A DNA stretch of 64,000 nt from Bacteroidales bacterium (lineage in GTDB: Bacteria > Bacteroidota > Bacteroidia > Bacteroidales > VadinHA17), in NCBI GenBank assembly GCA_022865305.1, contig JALHSP010000101.1:80953-144952 (forward strand). Direction: 5' to 3'. The stretch's first letter is position 1. Each line of letters starts with the position of its first letter. Positions 44,064 through 52,882 of this stretch are shown piece after piece. Below the pieces are notes generated by a model that ran no database searches, was not told where the DNA came from, and saw nothing but the letters and a program-made list of their open reading frames with translations. A program made the translations under genes and the position numbers.

Positions 44064-44091
44064 AATCACTAAATGATAAAACCAGGCAGTC

Positions 44092-44778
44092 ATGAAAAAG
44101 AGCAGTATAATATTAGGAATTGTTTTTCTCTTCGCAGTTTGTTTTAGATTCCAGGGAGTAAATGCTCAGGAGAAGTCAAAGGAGGAGAAAGAGAAGGAAT
44201 TGCAGGAACTCATTATTGAGCAGAAGAAAGCCATGAAAGACCAGCAGAAAGCACAGGAGGAGATGCAAAAAGCATTGCAAGAAAGCAAAGTGGAAATCGA
44301 TCAAGCAATGGAAGATGCTAAAGTAGAAGATAAGGTCAACAGAGCAATGAGGGTTTATTCTGATGGATTCAGGAACAGGCCCCTGTTTAATAACGGTGAG
44401 CCATTCGTTTTTACTCCTGTAGGTGAATTCGGTCATGCATTTACCGGGGAATCTGAACGAACCTCATGGGATTTTTCAAAGTCTGTAAAGGAAACTTCCT
44501 TTTCAAGGGATTATACTTTTGATGTAGAGCCTACCGTCAATACGGTTGTTATGTCAGTTAACGGCGATTGTAAAGCTGGTGAGATCCGAATAAAGATCAT
44601 CATGCCTAACGGCAAAACATATTCTGACATCATTATTGATGAATTTGGCAATCTTAACTGGAGAAAATCATTCACAATTTCCGAAACGGAAAATAAGGAT
44701 AAGTCTGGTGCATGGAAATTTGACATAAGCTCCTCGAAAGCAACGGGATACTTTAAGATATCTCTTCAGACATATTAA
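44092..44778 (+). CDS. Secreted coiled-coil protein, likely target of the adjacent two-component system
   Basis: I do not recognise a named family. The 228-residue protein has a signal peptide ending GVNAQ (about 26), a Glu/Lys/Gln-rich helix (about 27-85) with strong coiled-coil character (EKSKEEKEKELQELIIEQKK), then a beta-rich C-terminal part (about 110-228) ending SSSKATGYFKISLQTY, perhaps a jelly-roll. It is divergent from the kinase-regulator operon with 150 nt between; the candidate operator lies in that gap. This suggests it is made in response to the signal sensed by the kinase, perhaps envelope stress. A terminator follows at 44821. Confidence 0.8.
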   Translation: MKKSSIILGIVFLFAVCFRFQGVNAQEKSKEEKEKELQELIIEQKKAMKDQQKAQEEMQKALQESKVEIDQAMEDAKVEDKVNRAMRVYSDGFRNRPLFNNGEPFVFTPVGEFGHAFTGESERTSWDFSKSVKETSFSRDYTFDVEPTVNTVVMSVNGDCKAGEIRIKIIMPNGKTYSDIIIDEFGNLNWRKSFTISETENKDKSGAWKFDISSSKATGYFKISLQTY

Positions 44779-44820
44779 TTTTTATTTCGTCTTCCGACGG
44801 ATTATTTTTCATTCCTTTGG

Positions 44821-44857
44821 AAATGAGGCCGGGTCAGGGGGACCAGCCTCATTTTTT
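44821..44857 (+). terminator. Terminator after the coiled-coil gene
   Basis: Stem AAATGAGGC (44821-44829) with GCCTCATTT (44846-44854), followed by further T. It overlaps the last bases of the convergent M14 gene. Confidence 0.8.
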
Positions 44858-46577
44858 ATTCCATCTGAGCTGAAGTACGACCTCCTTTGACACTTTCAAC
44901 CTTTAATGTGAATTTATTACCTCCTTTTACTATCCACTTCAGGTCAACTTGCTGGTAACCAGCAATATTCTGAATCTCCATACGCTCAGGATTCTTCTTC
45001 TGTTCCGTTGTACGGTTGAGGTCGGCATTTTCGACGATCATGCCTGCAATTACTTTACCACCCTCAAGGTAAACATAATCCGGTGGATCGATCCTATATC
45101 GTATATTGGTCGCTGAATGAGTCGGAATCATTCGTCTGTTCACCACTGTTGCGGTAACTTCATTAAGACCTCCTTCAATCTTTCTGGCTTTAAGATTGGT
45201 TATTTCGAGCTTTGGTGACTGATATGAATTGTAGATGCAGAAAGCTGCATTTCTGTGAGCATCCGATTCAAGGAGAAAACCCGGATGCAGTCTGCCAAAC
45301 ATCTTGCTGAATCCGCCTATTTCAACCTCCCCGTAAACGGGGTGGATTATTTTCTGCCATGGGATAAAAGAGTCTTCAAAGAGAAGCAACCTGTCAAATT
45401 CATACTGGTCTGTGTATAATGTATCATAATACATCAGGTAGCTGTTCCATAATTCATTGGAAAAAACAAAACAGCCCATGGCACCATGCCACCAATCAAG
45501 CTCCCCTCCATAGACGGTATACATATCTTTCCAGATAGTAACGAGCCTATACCCGGCTATCAGCATTTCACCTTTTTTCCCGATGGCATTTATTACTGCA
45601 TCATCAGCCCTGCTGTAGACTTCAGCTCCGCCACCCTGGATTGAAGGACCTCTCAGTATCATTCCGCCTGAATTATGGAACGACTGAGATCCTGTAATAT
45701 TCCTGTGGTTTAAAATAAAATCGCGGATAGCCTGATTTTCCGGTTGAGAAAAAGGATATTTATGAGCGCCGCTCTGTACATAGTTAGGTTCCCAGTTAAA
45801 GCCCCAGTCGCGATTACCATCATAACCGCCTGGTCCGTCTTCGTTGAACATTCCATCCCCGTCATTATCAATGCCTTCCATCCCCAGCATTTCATACTCA
45901 CCTTTTTCACCAGGTTCAACACGAATCATTCTGCGGGGATCTTTGGGATCAGTAATATATCCGCCCTCCGGATTTTTCCTTCGCATCTGGCTGATATTCT
46001 TATCGCCATTCAGATCATCATACCCGTCCTCGTCGAATTTACCGTCACGATCGTTGTCATATGGCATCATACCAGACCTTGGAGGTACACCGACAAATGC
46101 AAAATATTCACGTGCATCAGGATTGATAGTAGGAGCAATATAGAAGGTTTTATCTTTAAGTAGCTGACTGATAAAGGTATTCTCATCATACATCTCACAT
46201 AAGTACCAGGCAGTATACATCGCCATCTCAGTACCCTGAATTTCACTTGAATGAATATTGCCATCAATCCAGAACCCGGGTTTGAAATCCGGATTACCAG
46301 CCTTCTTATCCGATATTGTCAGAATATGTATGTCACGACCCTGGTACGATTTTCCCAATGATCCGAGAGAAACAAGATCAGGGTATGCAGACGCCAGCTT
46401 TTTGCACAGGTCAGTAATTCCTGCATATGTGTAATATTTGTTCCATGATGCCTGTACTTTTGGATTCGCGGGAGAGCCGGCTGCTTTCAGGAATAACTCT
46501 TCGTTCTGGGATGATACCGGAATTGCCAGAAGAAGAAAAAAGATGGATATTATATTGGTCAATGCTATTTTTTTCAT
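44856..46577 (-). CDS. Secreted M14-family zinc carboxypeptidase (active form)
   Basis: The 573-residue protein has a signal peptide ending VSSQ (24) and an M14 domain. Zinc ligands His109 and Glu112 lie in GNIHSSEIQGTE, the third His near residue 301 is in SQSFHNSGG, and the Asn-Arg pair is in DGNRDWGFNW. A glutamate in FSNELWNSY is a candidate catalytic base. Two Asp-rich loops, DNDRDGKFDEDG and DNDGDGMFNEDG, look like calcium-binding inserts between ligands and base. The C-terminal 110 residues are a beta domain. It should remove C-terminal residues from peptides in the periplasm or outside. It follows a related gene 15 nt upstream on the same strand. Confidence 0.9.
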   Translation of the reverse strand: MKKIALTNIISIFFLLLAIPVSSQNEELFLKAAGSPANPKVQASWNKYYTYAGITDLCKKLASAYPDLVSLGSLGKSYQGRDIHILTISDKKAGNPDFKPGFWIDGNIHSSEIQGTEMAMYTAWYLCEMYDENTFISQLLKDKTFYIAPTINPDAREYFAFVGVPPRSGMMPYDNDRDGKFDEDGYDDLNGDKNISQMRRKNPEGGYITDPKDPRRMIRVEPGEKGEYEMLGMEGIDNDGDGMFNEDGPGGYDGNRDWGFNWEPNYVQSGAHKYPFSQPENQAIRDFILNHRNITGSQSFHNSGGMILRGPSIQGGGAEVYSRADDAVINAIGKKGEMLIAGYRLVTIWKDMYTVYGGELDWWHGAMGCFVFSNELWNSYLMYYDTLYTDQYEFDRLLLFEDSFIPWQKIIHPVYGEVEIGGFSKMFGRLHPGFLLESDAHRNAAFCIYNSYQSPKLEITNLKARKIEGGLNEVTATVVNRRMIPTHSATNIRYRIDPPDYVYLEGGKVIAGMIVENADLNRTTEQKKNPERMEIQNIAGYQQVDLKWIVKGGNKFTLKVESVKGGRTSAQME

Positions 46578-46592
46578 GATATAGTTGTTTGA

Positions 46593-48269
46593 TTATTTCA
46601 GTTCGACAGATGTGGAGATTTGTCCTGTATTGACAGCTCCGGCAGTTATTTTAACACTCCCTCTGCCTGAGATGAGCCAGCTGAAATCAGCCGACTTGTC
46701 TCCTTCAAGTCTTGGTATTCTCTGCACTTTCTGTCCGCTTAAAAATTTCTGGCTGCCGGCAGTTTCGAGACTAATCCTCATGATCCGTGTCCACATATTG
46801 AATTCTCCGGCTTCCGCGCATGTGGCAAAGATTCCAATGTTGTGAACTTTAAGGGAAAGCCTGAAGATATTGTCACCTTTATTTTCAACAATGATATCAA
46901 GAAATTCGAGCTCCGGGTGCATTTCAGCTATTGCTAAAATGAATTTGTAGTTTTTAGAAACCAGATCTTCCAGCTTATCAGCAGGAGGATTGATAGTTGC
47001 AAAAGGTTTTATTCCACCTGTTTCTGTTTTCTTGCCAGGGAAACCGGGATGCTTTATTTCGGTCCATGGCACAAATACACCATCCATTTTATTCTCATCT
47101 GCAAATTTTAAGAATGCAACGTCTGCGTTTTTATCCCTCTCAACAGGAAACCACCATGCAGGTGTGCTGAAACTATAACGGCCATAATGAGAATAAGACC
47201 ATTCCATGAAATTCCCCGGGGATGATTTGGGTGAAGGTGCTCCTTTGACGCCGGTGATTTCATGATATTTATCAGAAACAAGTTTATTGATCAGCTCATC
47301 AGACTTAAGAATGCTTGTAATTCTTCTTTCCTGGTCCATAATACGCATCTGCCCCTGACCGGGGATTTGCATCTGGGGAGATGACTGAACTGCACCAGGA
47401 CGTTCGGATGATTTCATTGATTGTCCCAGGTTATCCTGGGGACCGAATGCAAAAGTTGCAAATATATTAAAATGATCAAACAGGAAATCAAGCACAGCTT
47501 TTGACTCAGCTTCCGAAACAGGATATAACCCGGCATTAAGTCCGAACTCTTCATAATTGAATGTCAAATTCCTGTTGAAGCTGACCCCACCGGCACCATC
47601 CTCGTTGAATTTATCATCTTTGTCATTGTCTGTACCTTCAGAATAAACAAAATACGAACCTTTCTGCCCTTTTGAGAGATCTGCAGGTATCATAACTCTC
47701 TTATCTTCTTCGTTTTCCATATAATTACCTGCCGGATCGGAAACACGAATCAGGGTAATAAATCCGTCATTATTAAGATCTTCATAAGGATCTTCACCGG
47801 ATGTAAAATCCCTGTCGTCATCGGTCTGTCTTGCATTTACGTTTCTTTCATACTTTACCTCAGAGAAAAACTGTTCTGTAGCATCAGGGCTAACATCGGG
47901 GAACACATAAAAAGTAATTTTATTAAGCAGGTTTTTTATTTCAAGTGAATCAGATTCCTTAAGCAGCGAAACAGCAAAGCCAAGTGCAAGCTCTTTCCCC
48001 AGGATATGACTTCCCTCGACTCCGCCTAATACGGCAATTCCTGGCTTACTGTCCTTATCCCCCGCACCTATTGTAATGACAAGTATATCCTTTCCTCCTA
48101 TAGTCTTTACCAGCGATCTGGACGAGCATAAGGAGGGATAATCCCTGGTAAGTGCGTCAACTTTCTGCAGCATAGTCCGGTAATTATTGTACTGGTTCTG
48201 TGCTTCGGCAGTATGATTAAGGACAAAACCGATGACCGTCAGAAGTAAGATCTTTAAAGAAATTTTCAT
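46593..48269 (-). CDS. M14-like protein with degenerate metal site (probable pseudoenzyme)
   Basis: The 558-residue paralogue has a signal peptide ending AEAQ (24) and follows the same layout as its neighbour: substrate-binding Asn-Arg (SFNRNLTFNY) and the two Asp-rich loops (EDLNNDGF, DNDKDDKFNEDG) are kept. The zinc motif HxxE reads Glu85-Gly-Ser-His88 (GGVEGSHILGKE), the third His position reads ATFAFGPQDN, and no equivalent of the NELW glutamate is visible. It therefore probably binds peptides without cutting them in the normal way, or binds metal in a different geometry. The reading frame is intact over its full length, arguing for a kept function. It is the upstream gene of the pair. 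Confidence 0.85.
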   Translation of the reverse strand: MKISLKILLLTVIGFVLNHTAEAQNQYNNYRTMLQKVDALTRDYPSLCSSRSLVKTIGGKDILVITIGAGDKDSKPGIAVLGGVEGSHILGKELALGFAVSLLKESDSLEIKNLLNKITFYVFPDVSPDATEQFFSEVKYERNVNARQTDDDRDFTSGEDPYEDLNNDGFITLIRVSDPAGNYMENEEDKRVMIPADLSKGQKGSYFVYSEGTDNDKDDKFNEDGAGGVSFNRNLTFNYEEFGLNAGLYPVSEAESKAVLDFLFDHFNIFATFAFGPQDNLGQSMKSSERPGAVQSSPQMQIPGQGQMRIMDQERRITSILKSDELINKLVSDKYHEITGVKGAPSPKSSPGNFMEWSYSHYGRYSFSTPAWWFPVERDKNADVAFLKFADENKMDGVFVPWTEIKHPGFPGKKTETGGIKPFATINPPADKLEDLVSKNYKFILAIAEMHPELEFLDIIVENKGDNIFRLSLKVHNIGIFATCAEAGEFNMWTRIMRISLETAGSQKFLSGQKVQRIPRLEGDKSADFSWLISGRGSVKITAGAVNTGQISTSVELK

Positions 48270-48288
48270 GTTTGATATTATTAAATTA

Positions 48289-48780
48289 TTATGGACTGTC
48301 AGGTCTGACCGGTCTTTTCACCGGTGATCTGAACAAACAGTTGTTAAATGATGGATCCCAGTTCACGTTTTTATAAAATTCGGCTGTCCGGGTGTTGAAA
48401 TAGCCAAGTATATGTTTCGGGGAAAGTGTATAGACAAGTTCATCATTGTCACCATAAAAAGGTTCAGTAATTGTAATAACCTCCTCAATTCCTGTATCAT
48501 TATCATTTGAAACATCTGAATATATCTCATAAGTATTTTTTGGTATCGCAACGATTACTGTATAAGGGCCATAATCCTTCCTCTGGATCAGGAAATAAGT
48601 AATTTCTATCGGTTCGTTAGGATTGACACGATCGGTAGAATGAGGGAGCTGACTTTCAAAGATAAAGCCTTCTTTTAAAATCTTTTCGACTATGCTGAAT
48701 TCTCTGGTGTTATGAAGAAAAAAATGGCAGTCATTGAAATCTGTCAGGATTGCTGCAAGTATCTCTCCTTTATTCTTCAT
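48289..48780 (-). CDS. Uncharacterised 163-residue cytoplasmic protein
   Basis: I do not recognise the family. There is no signal peptide or helix for a membrane. The N-terminal part FFLHNTREFSIVEKILKEGF (His near residue 22) and the later PYTVIVAIPKNTYEIYSD and LSPKHILGYFN recall, loosely, the H-Y-E scaffold of ADP-ribosyltransferase-like proteins, but I give that only as a hypothesis. The Pro/Arg tail (SPVKRPVRPDSP) is probably disordered. It lies 19 nt before the degenerate M14 gene on the same strand, so it may begin that operon. Confidence 0.7.
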   Translation of the reverse strand: MKNKGEILAAILTDFNDCHFFLHNTREFSIVEKILKEGFIFESQLPHSTDRVNPNEPIEITYFLIQRKDYGPYTVIVAIPKNTYEIYSDVSNDNDTGIEEVITITEPFYGDNDELVYTLSPKHILGYFNTRTAEFYKNVNWDPSFNNCLFRSPVKRPVRPDSP

Positions 48781-48872
48781 CAGTGAGAAAGAGGTTTCCC
48801 CTGTAAATAGTATTCAAAAATAGCTTATATTATTTTATTTTCAACACATAAACCTTTTGATCTGTTATATGT

Positions 48873-48880
48873 TAATTTTG
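48873..48880 (+). promoter_or_regulatory. -7 box of the zinc transporter operon
   Basis: TAATTTTG fits TAnnTTTG, 25 nt before the ATG at 48906. Confidence 0.45.
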
Positions 48881-48905
48881 TAGCTTAAGTGGAATTTCAA
48901 TCGTA

Positions 48906-49778
48906 ATGAGAAAAATATTCAGCCTTCTGGTGATCATAATTTTCTTTTCTTGTAACCGGCATAATACTGATACCGGGACAAAGATAATTACGGTAAGTAT
49001 AGCTCCGTTTAAATATTTTGTTGAAGAGATTGCCGGTAAGGATTTCAGGGTTAATGTGATGGTTCCTCCAGGATCGGATCCTCATATCTACGAACCATAT
49101 CCGGAACAGATAATAAAACTAAGACAATCGGTCGCTTACATAAGCAATGGTTACCTTGGTTTTGAACAGGCATGGCTTGACAGATTTTATCAGACAAACA
49201 GGACAATGAAGATACTGTCACTGGGGGAAAAGATTGATCTGATTGTTCCGAAGCATAAACATGAGGGTGAACAAATTGAAAGTGCAGATCCGCATTACTG
49301 GGTTTCCCTGATATGCGCAATGATCATAGCTGAGTCTGTTAAGGAGCTTTTATGCGAACTTAATCCGGGGAAAATACAGAATTATGAGACAAATTTCAGA
49401 AACTTACTTTCAAAGATCAGAGAAGCTGATGAAAAAGCCCGCACTCTTTTCGCGGAAGTAAAGAACAAGTCATTTATGATTTATCATCCGAATCTTGGAT
49501 ATCTTGCAAGAGATTATGGATTGGCAGAGATCTCTGTAGAATATGAAGGCAAAGAACCTCCTCCTTCCAGGTTAAAAGAACTTATTGACCTTGCCGTTAA
49601 GGATAACCTGAAAACAATATTTGTCCAGAGAGAATATGACAAAAAGAATGCGACAGAAATTGCACATGAAATAGGTGCTGATGTTGTAATAATTGATCCT
49701 CTTTCAGAATATTGGCTGGAGGAAACAGTTGATATTATTGCTTCTTTGCATCAAAGTTTTATAAAAAGTACAAAATAG
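48906..49778 (+). CDS. znuA: Zinc/manganese ABC transporter substrate-binding lipoprotein
   Basis: The 290-residue cluster A-I binding protein has a lipobox (FFSC, Cys16). Metal-ligand candidates are His in GSDPHIYEPYPEQ, His in SADPHYWVS, His in IYHPNLGYLARDYG and an acidic residue in DVVIIDPLSEYW. The loop between the first two ligands holds KHKHEG, a short version of the His-rich loop of zinc carriers, which favours zinc over manganese. It starts a three-gene operon. The partner permease and ATPase follow after 9 nt and a 1-nt overlap. Confidence 0.9.
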   Translation: MRKIFSLLVIIIFFSCNRHNTDTGTKIITVSIAPFKYFVEEIAGKDFRVNVMVPPGSDPHIYEPYPEQIIKLRQSVAYISNGYLGFEQAWLDRFYQTNRTMKILSLGEKIDLIVPKHKHEGEQIESADPHYWVSLICAMIIAESVKELLCELNPGKIQNYETNFRNLLSKIREADEKARTLFAEVKNKSFMIYHPNLGYLARDYGLAEISVEYEGKEPPPSRLKELIDLAVKDNLKTIFVQREYDKKNATEIAHEIGADVVIIDPLSEYWLEETVDIIASLHQSFIKSTK

Positions 49779-49787
49779 ACAGGAAAC

Positions 49788-50534
49788 ATGGCTTATCTTT
49801 TTGAAATGCATTCTCTATCAGCTTCTTATGATACCAACGTTGTACTTAAGGATGTTGACTTCAAGGTCAGCGAAAGTGATTTCATTGGGGTTATAGGACC
49901 GAACGGAGGAGGAAAAACGACACTTCTTAAGGTAATCCTGGGATTGCTTAAACCTGTGAAAGGTAAAATAGTTTTCAATACTGATCTTATTAACAGAAAC
50001 AGCATAGGTTATCTACCGCAGATTTCAACAGGTGATATAAATTACCCGGTGACAGTCACCGATGTTATCCTGTCCGGAATGATGATCCAAAAAAAGATTA
50101 TATCAAGGATGTCGTCATCTGACAGGAGTAGGGCAGGAGAGGTGATTAATGAACTGGGATTGTCTGGACTGGCAGATTCATCACTGAATGAGTTGTCGGG
50201 AGGTCAGTTGCAGCGTGTCTTGCTTGGTCGTGCAATTATAGGGAATCCCAAACTGTTGCTGCTTGACGAACCGGGTAACTTTGTTGATTCAACATTTGAA
50301 AATGATTTCTATGAGAAGCTTCGGGAGCTTAATAAACGCATGGCGATCCTTATGGTTTCACATGATATCGGGATAATTTCATCCCATGTCAAATCATATG
50401 CCTGCGTTAACAGGGGACTTCATTACCATCCCTCATCAGAGATAACAAATGAACAGCTACTCGCTTATGGTTGCCCGATACAACTTATCACTCATGGAGA
50501 TGTACCTCATACAGTTCTTAAATATCATAATTAG
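49788..50534 (+). CDS. znuC: Zinc/manganese ABC transporter ATP-binding protein
   Basis: The 248-residue ATPase drives uptake of the metal. Walker A is GPNGGGKTTLLKV near residue 40, the signature is NELSGGQLQRVLLGRAI near 145, Walker B is LLLLDEPGNFVD and the switch His is in MVSHDIG. Its stop codon TAG overlaps the GTG start of the permease. Length is slightly above average, with a C-terminal extension of about 40 residues. Confidence 0.93.
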   Translation: MAYLFEMHSLSASYDTNVVLKDVDFKVSESDFIGVIGPNGGGKTTLLKVILGLLKPVKGKIVFNTDLINRNSIGYLPQISTGDINYPVTVTDVILSGMMIQKKIISRMSSSDRSRAGEVINELGLSGLADSSLNELSGGQLQRVLLGRAIIGNPKLLLLDEPGNFVDSTFENDFYEKLRELNKRMAILMVSHDIGIISSHVKSYACVNRGLHYHPSSEITNEQLLAYGCPIQLITHGDVPHTVLKYHN

Positions 50535-51352
50535 TGGAAGAAAGTATTTTTCAATATGATTTTATAATAAAAGGTCTTCTGGGTGCTGTTTTTGCAAGTA
50601 TTACTGCTGGTTTAGCCGGTACTTATATTGTTTCAAAACGGATGGTCTTTCTGAGCGGAGGTATATCTCACGCTTCGTTTGGAGGTATCGGGATAGGATA
50701 TTTTGCAGGGATCAATCCTGTTGTTGGTGCTGCTGTTTTTAGTATCCTGTCAGCTCTTGGTGTTGAGTATCTTTCTGTCAGGCATAAAATAAGGGAAGAT
50801 TCAGCAATCGGAATACTCTGGGCATTCGGGATGGCAACTGGAATTATCTTCATTTATCTCACACCAGGATATACTCCAAATCTGATGGGATATCTTTTCG
50901 GCAGTATCCTGACCGTCACTAACGCTGATATAATTGCACTCGGAATTATGTCCTTGATCCTTATTGTTTATTTTGGTGTTTTTTACCGGACAATACTCTA
51001 TATTTCTTTTGATGAGGTCTTTGCGAGAACATATTCTTCATATGTTGATATATTTAAATATATTACCACAGCATTGGTAGCTCTGACTATTGTTTTGAAT
51101 ATAAGAATGGCTGGTGTTGTACTGGTTATTTCATTGCTTACAATTCCACCAAATATTGCTATGCTGTTCACCAGAGTGTATCTGAAAATAATCGTTCTGT
51201 CAGTTATTGCAGGATTCACAGGTACAGCTGCCGGTTATGTTATTTCTTATTTTGCAGGTATCCCTGTAGGAGCAACAATTATTTTCACGCTTGTTGTGAT
51301 TTGGATTGTTGCAAAGGTTATTAATCAGGTAGTCATTAAGAAGAATGGCTAG
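50534..51352 (+). CDS. znuB: Zinc/manganese ABC transporter permease
   Basis: The 272-residue membrane protein has about eight hydrophobic helices in the pattern of the ABC-3 family. Typical are RMVFLSGGISHASFGGIGIG near residue 35, AIGILWAFGMATGIIF near 95 and GVVLVISLLTIPPNIAML near 195. The start is GTG, sharing one base with the znuC stop (TAGTG), implying coupled translation. No other metal regulator gene is adjacent. Confidence 0.93.
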   Translation: MEESIFQYDFIIKGLLGAVFASITAGLAGTYIVSKRMVFLSGGISHASFGGIGIGYFAGINPVVGAAVFSILSALGVEYLSVRHKIREDSAIGILWAFGMATGIIFIYLTPGYTPNLMGYLFGSILTVTNADIIALGIMSLILIVYFGVFYRTILYISFDEVFARTYSSYVDIFKYITTALVALTIVLNIRMAGVVLVISLLTIPPNIAMLFTRVYLKIIVLSVIAGFTGTAAGYVISYFAGIPVGATIIFTLVVIWIVAKVINQVVIKKNG

Positions 51353-51413
51353 CTGCATGCGGTTTTTGGGTTGAAAATAAAGGTTAGTTTGATTATTAAA
51401 TAGTTTAATATTT

Positions 51414-52805
51414 ATGGATTACGATCTTATAATAATTGGCAGTGGTCCGGGTGGTTATGTTGCAGCCATCAGAGCGTCACAGTTGAAAATGAAAGTTGCA
51501 GTGGTTGAAAAAGCTGAAATAGGAGGCATCTGTCTTAACTGGGGATGTATCCCTACAAAGTCTCTTTTGAAGAGTGTACAGGTCCTGGAATATCTTAATC
51601 ATGCATCAGATTACGGCATTACTATTAATGGAGAAGTAAAAGCCGATTTTAATGCAATTGTTGCGCGAAGCAGGAGTGTAGCAGAGGGTATGAGCAAAGG
51701 AGTTCAGTTTCTTTTTAAAAAAAATAATATAACACATATCAGGGGTTTTGGCCGCCTGTCCGGACAAAAATCTGTTGAAGTTGAAGATGAGGAAGGGAAG
51801 AAAAAAACATTTACAGCAAAGAATATTATTCTGGCTACAGGAGCCAGGTCAAAAGAATTATCAAATCTTAAACAGGATGGCAAAAAGATAATTGGTTACA
51901 GGGAGGCCATGACTCTGGCAAAACAACCAGCCTCAATGGTTGTGGTTGGTTCCGGGGCAATTGGCAGTGAATTTGCAAATTTTTACCGTTCATTAGGGAC
52001 AGAAGTTACCCTTGTTGAGTTCTTACCGAGATTAGTACCCAACGAGGATGAAGAGATTTCAAAACAGCTCGAGAGATCCTTTAAAAAACTTAAAATGAAA
52101 ATAATGACTGATTCTTCGGTGGAGTCAGTTGATACTTCAAAAGAGAAATGTCTGGTTACAATAAAAACACAGAAAGGAACCGAAACAGTTGAAGCGGACA
52201 TCGTTTTATCAGCAGTTGGAGTGACTGCTAATCTTGAAGGCATTGGGCTTGAAGAAGCAGGAGTGAAAACTGAAAAGGGGAAAGTTGTTGTTGATGATTA
52301 TTACAGGACTTCTGTCCCGGGCATTTTTGCGATAGGTGATATTGTCCGGGGACCCGCTCTTGCCCATGTTGCATCATCAGAAGGAATAATATGTGTTGAG
52401 AAAATAGCAGGGATGGAAGTCGAACCTCTTGATTACAATAACATTCCTGCATGTACCTATACCAATCCTGAAATAGCATCCTGTGGAATGACCGAATCAG
52501 CAGCCAGGAACGCCGGATACGATATCAAAGTCGGAAAATTCCCCTTCACAGCCTCCGGAAAAGCAAGTGCGTCAGGTTCAAAAGAAGGTTTTGTCAAGCT
52601 TATTTTTGATGCAGCTTATGGCGAATTGCTGGGAGCACATATGATTGGAGCAAATGTGACAGAAATGATCTCAGAGATAGTGCTTGCCAGGAAACTTGAA
52701 ACCACAGCTCACGAGATTATTAAAGCGGTACATCCCCATCCTACAATGTCTGAGGCAATTATGGAAGCAGCCGCCGCCGCCTATAATGAGGTGATTCACC
52801 TTTAA
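51414..52805 (+). CDS. lpdA: Dihydrolipoyl dehydrogenase (E3 / glycine cleavage L-protein)
   Basis: The 463-residue flavoprotein reoxidises lipoamide of 2-oxoacid dehydrogenases or glycine cleavage H-protein, giving NADH. Motifs: FAD site IIIGSGPGGYVAAIRA, redox disulfide GGICLNWGCIPTKSLL, NAD site VVVGSGAIGSEFANFY, FAD/active region FAIGDIVRGPALAHVASSEG, and the C-terminal His-Glu pair in AVHPHPTMSEAIMEAA. Length is normal. It is a single gene, with no E1/E2 near. gcvP at the window's start makes a role as L-protein plausible. Confidence 0.95.
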   Translation: MDYDLIIIGSGPGGYVAAIRASQLKMKVAVVEKAEIGGICLNWGCIPTKSLLKSVQVLEYLNHASDYGITINGEVKADFNAIVARSRSVAEGMSKGVQFLFKKNNITHIRGFGRLSGQKSVEVEDEEGKKKTFTAKNIILATGARSKELSNLKQDGKKIIGYREAMTLAKQPASMVVVGSGAIGSEFANFYRSLGTEVTLVEFLPRLVPNEDEEISKQLERSFKKLKMKIMTDSSVESVDTSKEKCLVTIKTQKGTETVEADIVLSAVGVTANLEGIGLEEAGVKTEKGKVVVDDYYRTSVPGIFAIGDIVRGPALAHVASSEGIICVEKIAGMEVEPLDYNNIPACTYTNPEIASCGMTESAARNAGYDIKVGKFPFTASGKASASGSKEGFVKLIFDAAYGELLGAHMIGANVTEMISEIVLARKLETTAHEIIKAVHPHPTMSEAIMEAAAAAYNEVIHL

Positions 52806-52882
52806 CCATTTCTAACAACCTTAATTATAAAGAGGTTCTTTAACTAGTTACTTTTATTTCAGATTTCTTAAATAAATTAAGT

